A stretch of DNA of 64,000 nt from Chara braunii (Eukaryota; Streptophyta; Charophyceae; Charales; Characeae): contig BFEA01000884.1 of the NCBI GenBank assembly GCA_003427395.1, positions 160,166 through 224,165 of the forward strand, read 5' to 3'. Below are positions 63,961 through 64,000 of this stretch, one piece after another. The notes under the pieces were generated by a model that saw nothing but the letters and a program-made list of their open reading frames with translations, did no database searches and was not told the DNA's origin. A program made the translations under genes and the position numbers. Each line of letters starts with the position of its first letter. Position 1 is the first letter of the stretch.

Positions 63961-64000
63961 AGGTTCCCTACCATCTACTCTAAGCTTAGGAAAGTTCCTA

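Overview
This window reads as repeat-rich, gene-poor eukaryotic nuclear DNA in which almost everything recognisable is a transposable element. The plant lineage is suggested by a retrotransposon primer-binding site that fits the 3' end of plant tRNA-Asp, plant-style Ty3 gag/pol relics and satellites of about 170 bp. A large charophyte-type genome such as Chara braunii is my best guess, not a demonstrated identity. The sequence is a draft assembly: it has two N gaps, scattered single Ns and two copies of a Nextera mate-pair junction adapter.

Layout. 1-9.3 kb: two decayed plus-strand gag relics, a TATA/PBS pair from a plus-strand LTR element, and tandem PPT-LTR-like repeats. 9.3-17.7 kb: mostly unassigned; it holds a 123-bp tandem repeat, a family of nine hairpin-like repeats with a conserved loop, a foldback and one TIR element. 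17.7-21.8 kb: an adapter-containing duplication and three short TIR elements, one nested in another, each with its own subterminal motif array. 22.06-23.37 kb: a satellite of about 170 bp. 23.4-26.7 kb: a decayed transposon carrying a DUF7869-like gene. 26.7-30.4 kb: microsatellites and one credible host exon. 30.4-61 kb: a second DUF7869-like transposon, split by a 25.2-kb LTR retrotransposon and, further upstream in the gene, by a 376-bp TIR element. 61-64 kb: low-complexity sequence, then 91-bp and 172-bp tandem arrays.

The centrepiece is the minus-strand Ty3-type element at 34488-59709. Its LTRs are 5.36 and 8.26 kb and it has a GCGC target duplication, a tRNA-Asp-type PBS, gag, an aspartic protease, RT/RNase H and integrase. 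Between PBS and gag lie six small ORFs (A-F). A seventh related ORF (L) lies inside each LTR, downstream of a TATAAAAG box. L and A-D are paralogues of one unrecognised family; E and F are paralogues of another. If the LTR promoter is correctly placed, the transcript carries L-(LTR end)-A-B-C-D-E-F-gag-pro-pol, an unusual polycistron-like expansion of accessory ORFs. This copy is dead: gag and pol carry several stops and frameshifts, and ORF B carries two stops.

The second theme is a set of short TIR elements, three with near-perfect to perfect 8-bp target duplications. Two of them (21164-21786 and 60082-60457) share a core but carry entirely different subterminal motif arrays.
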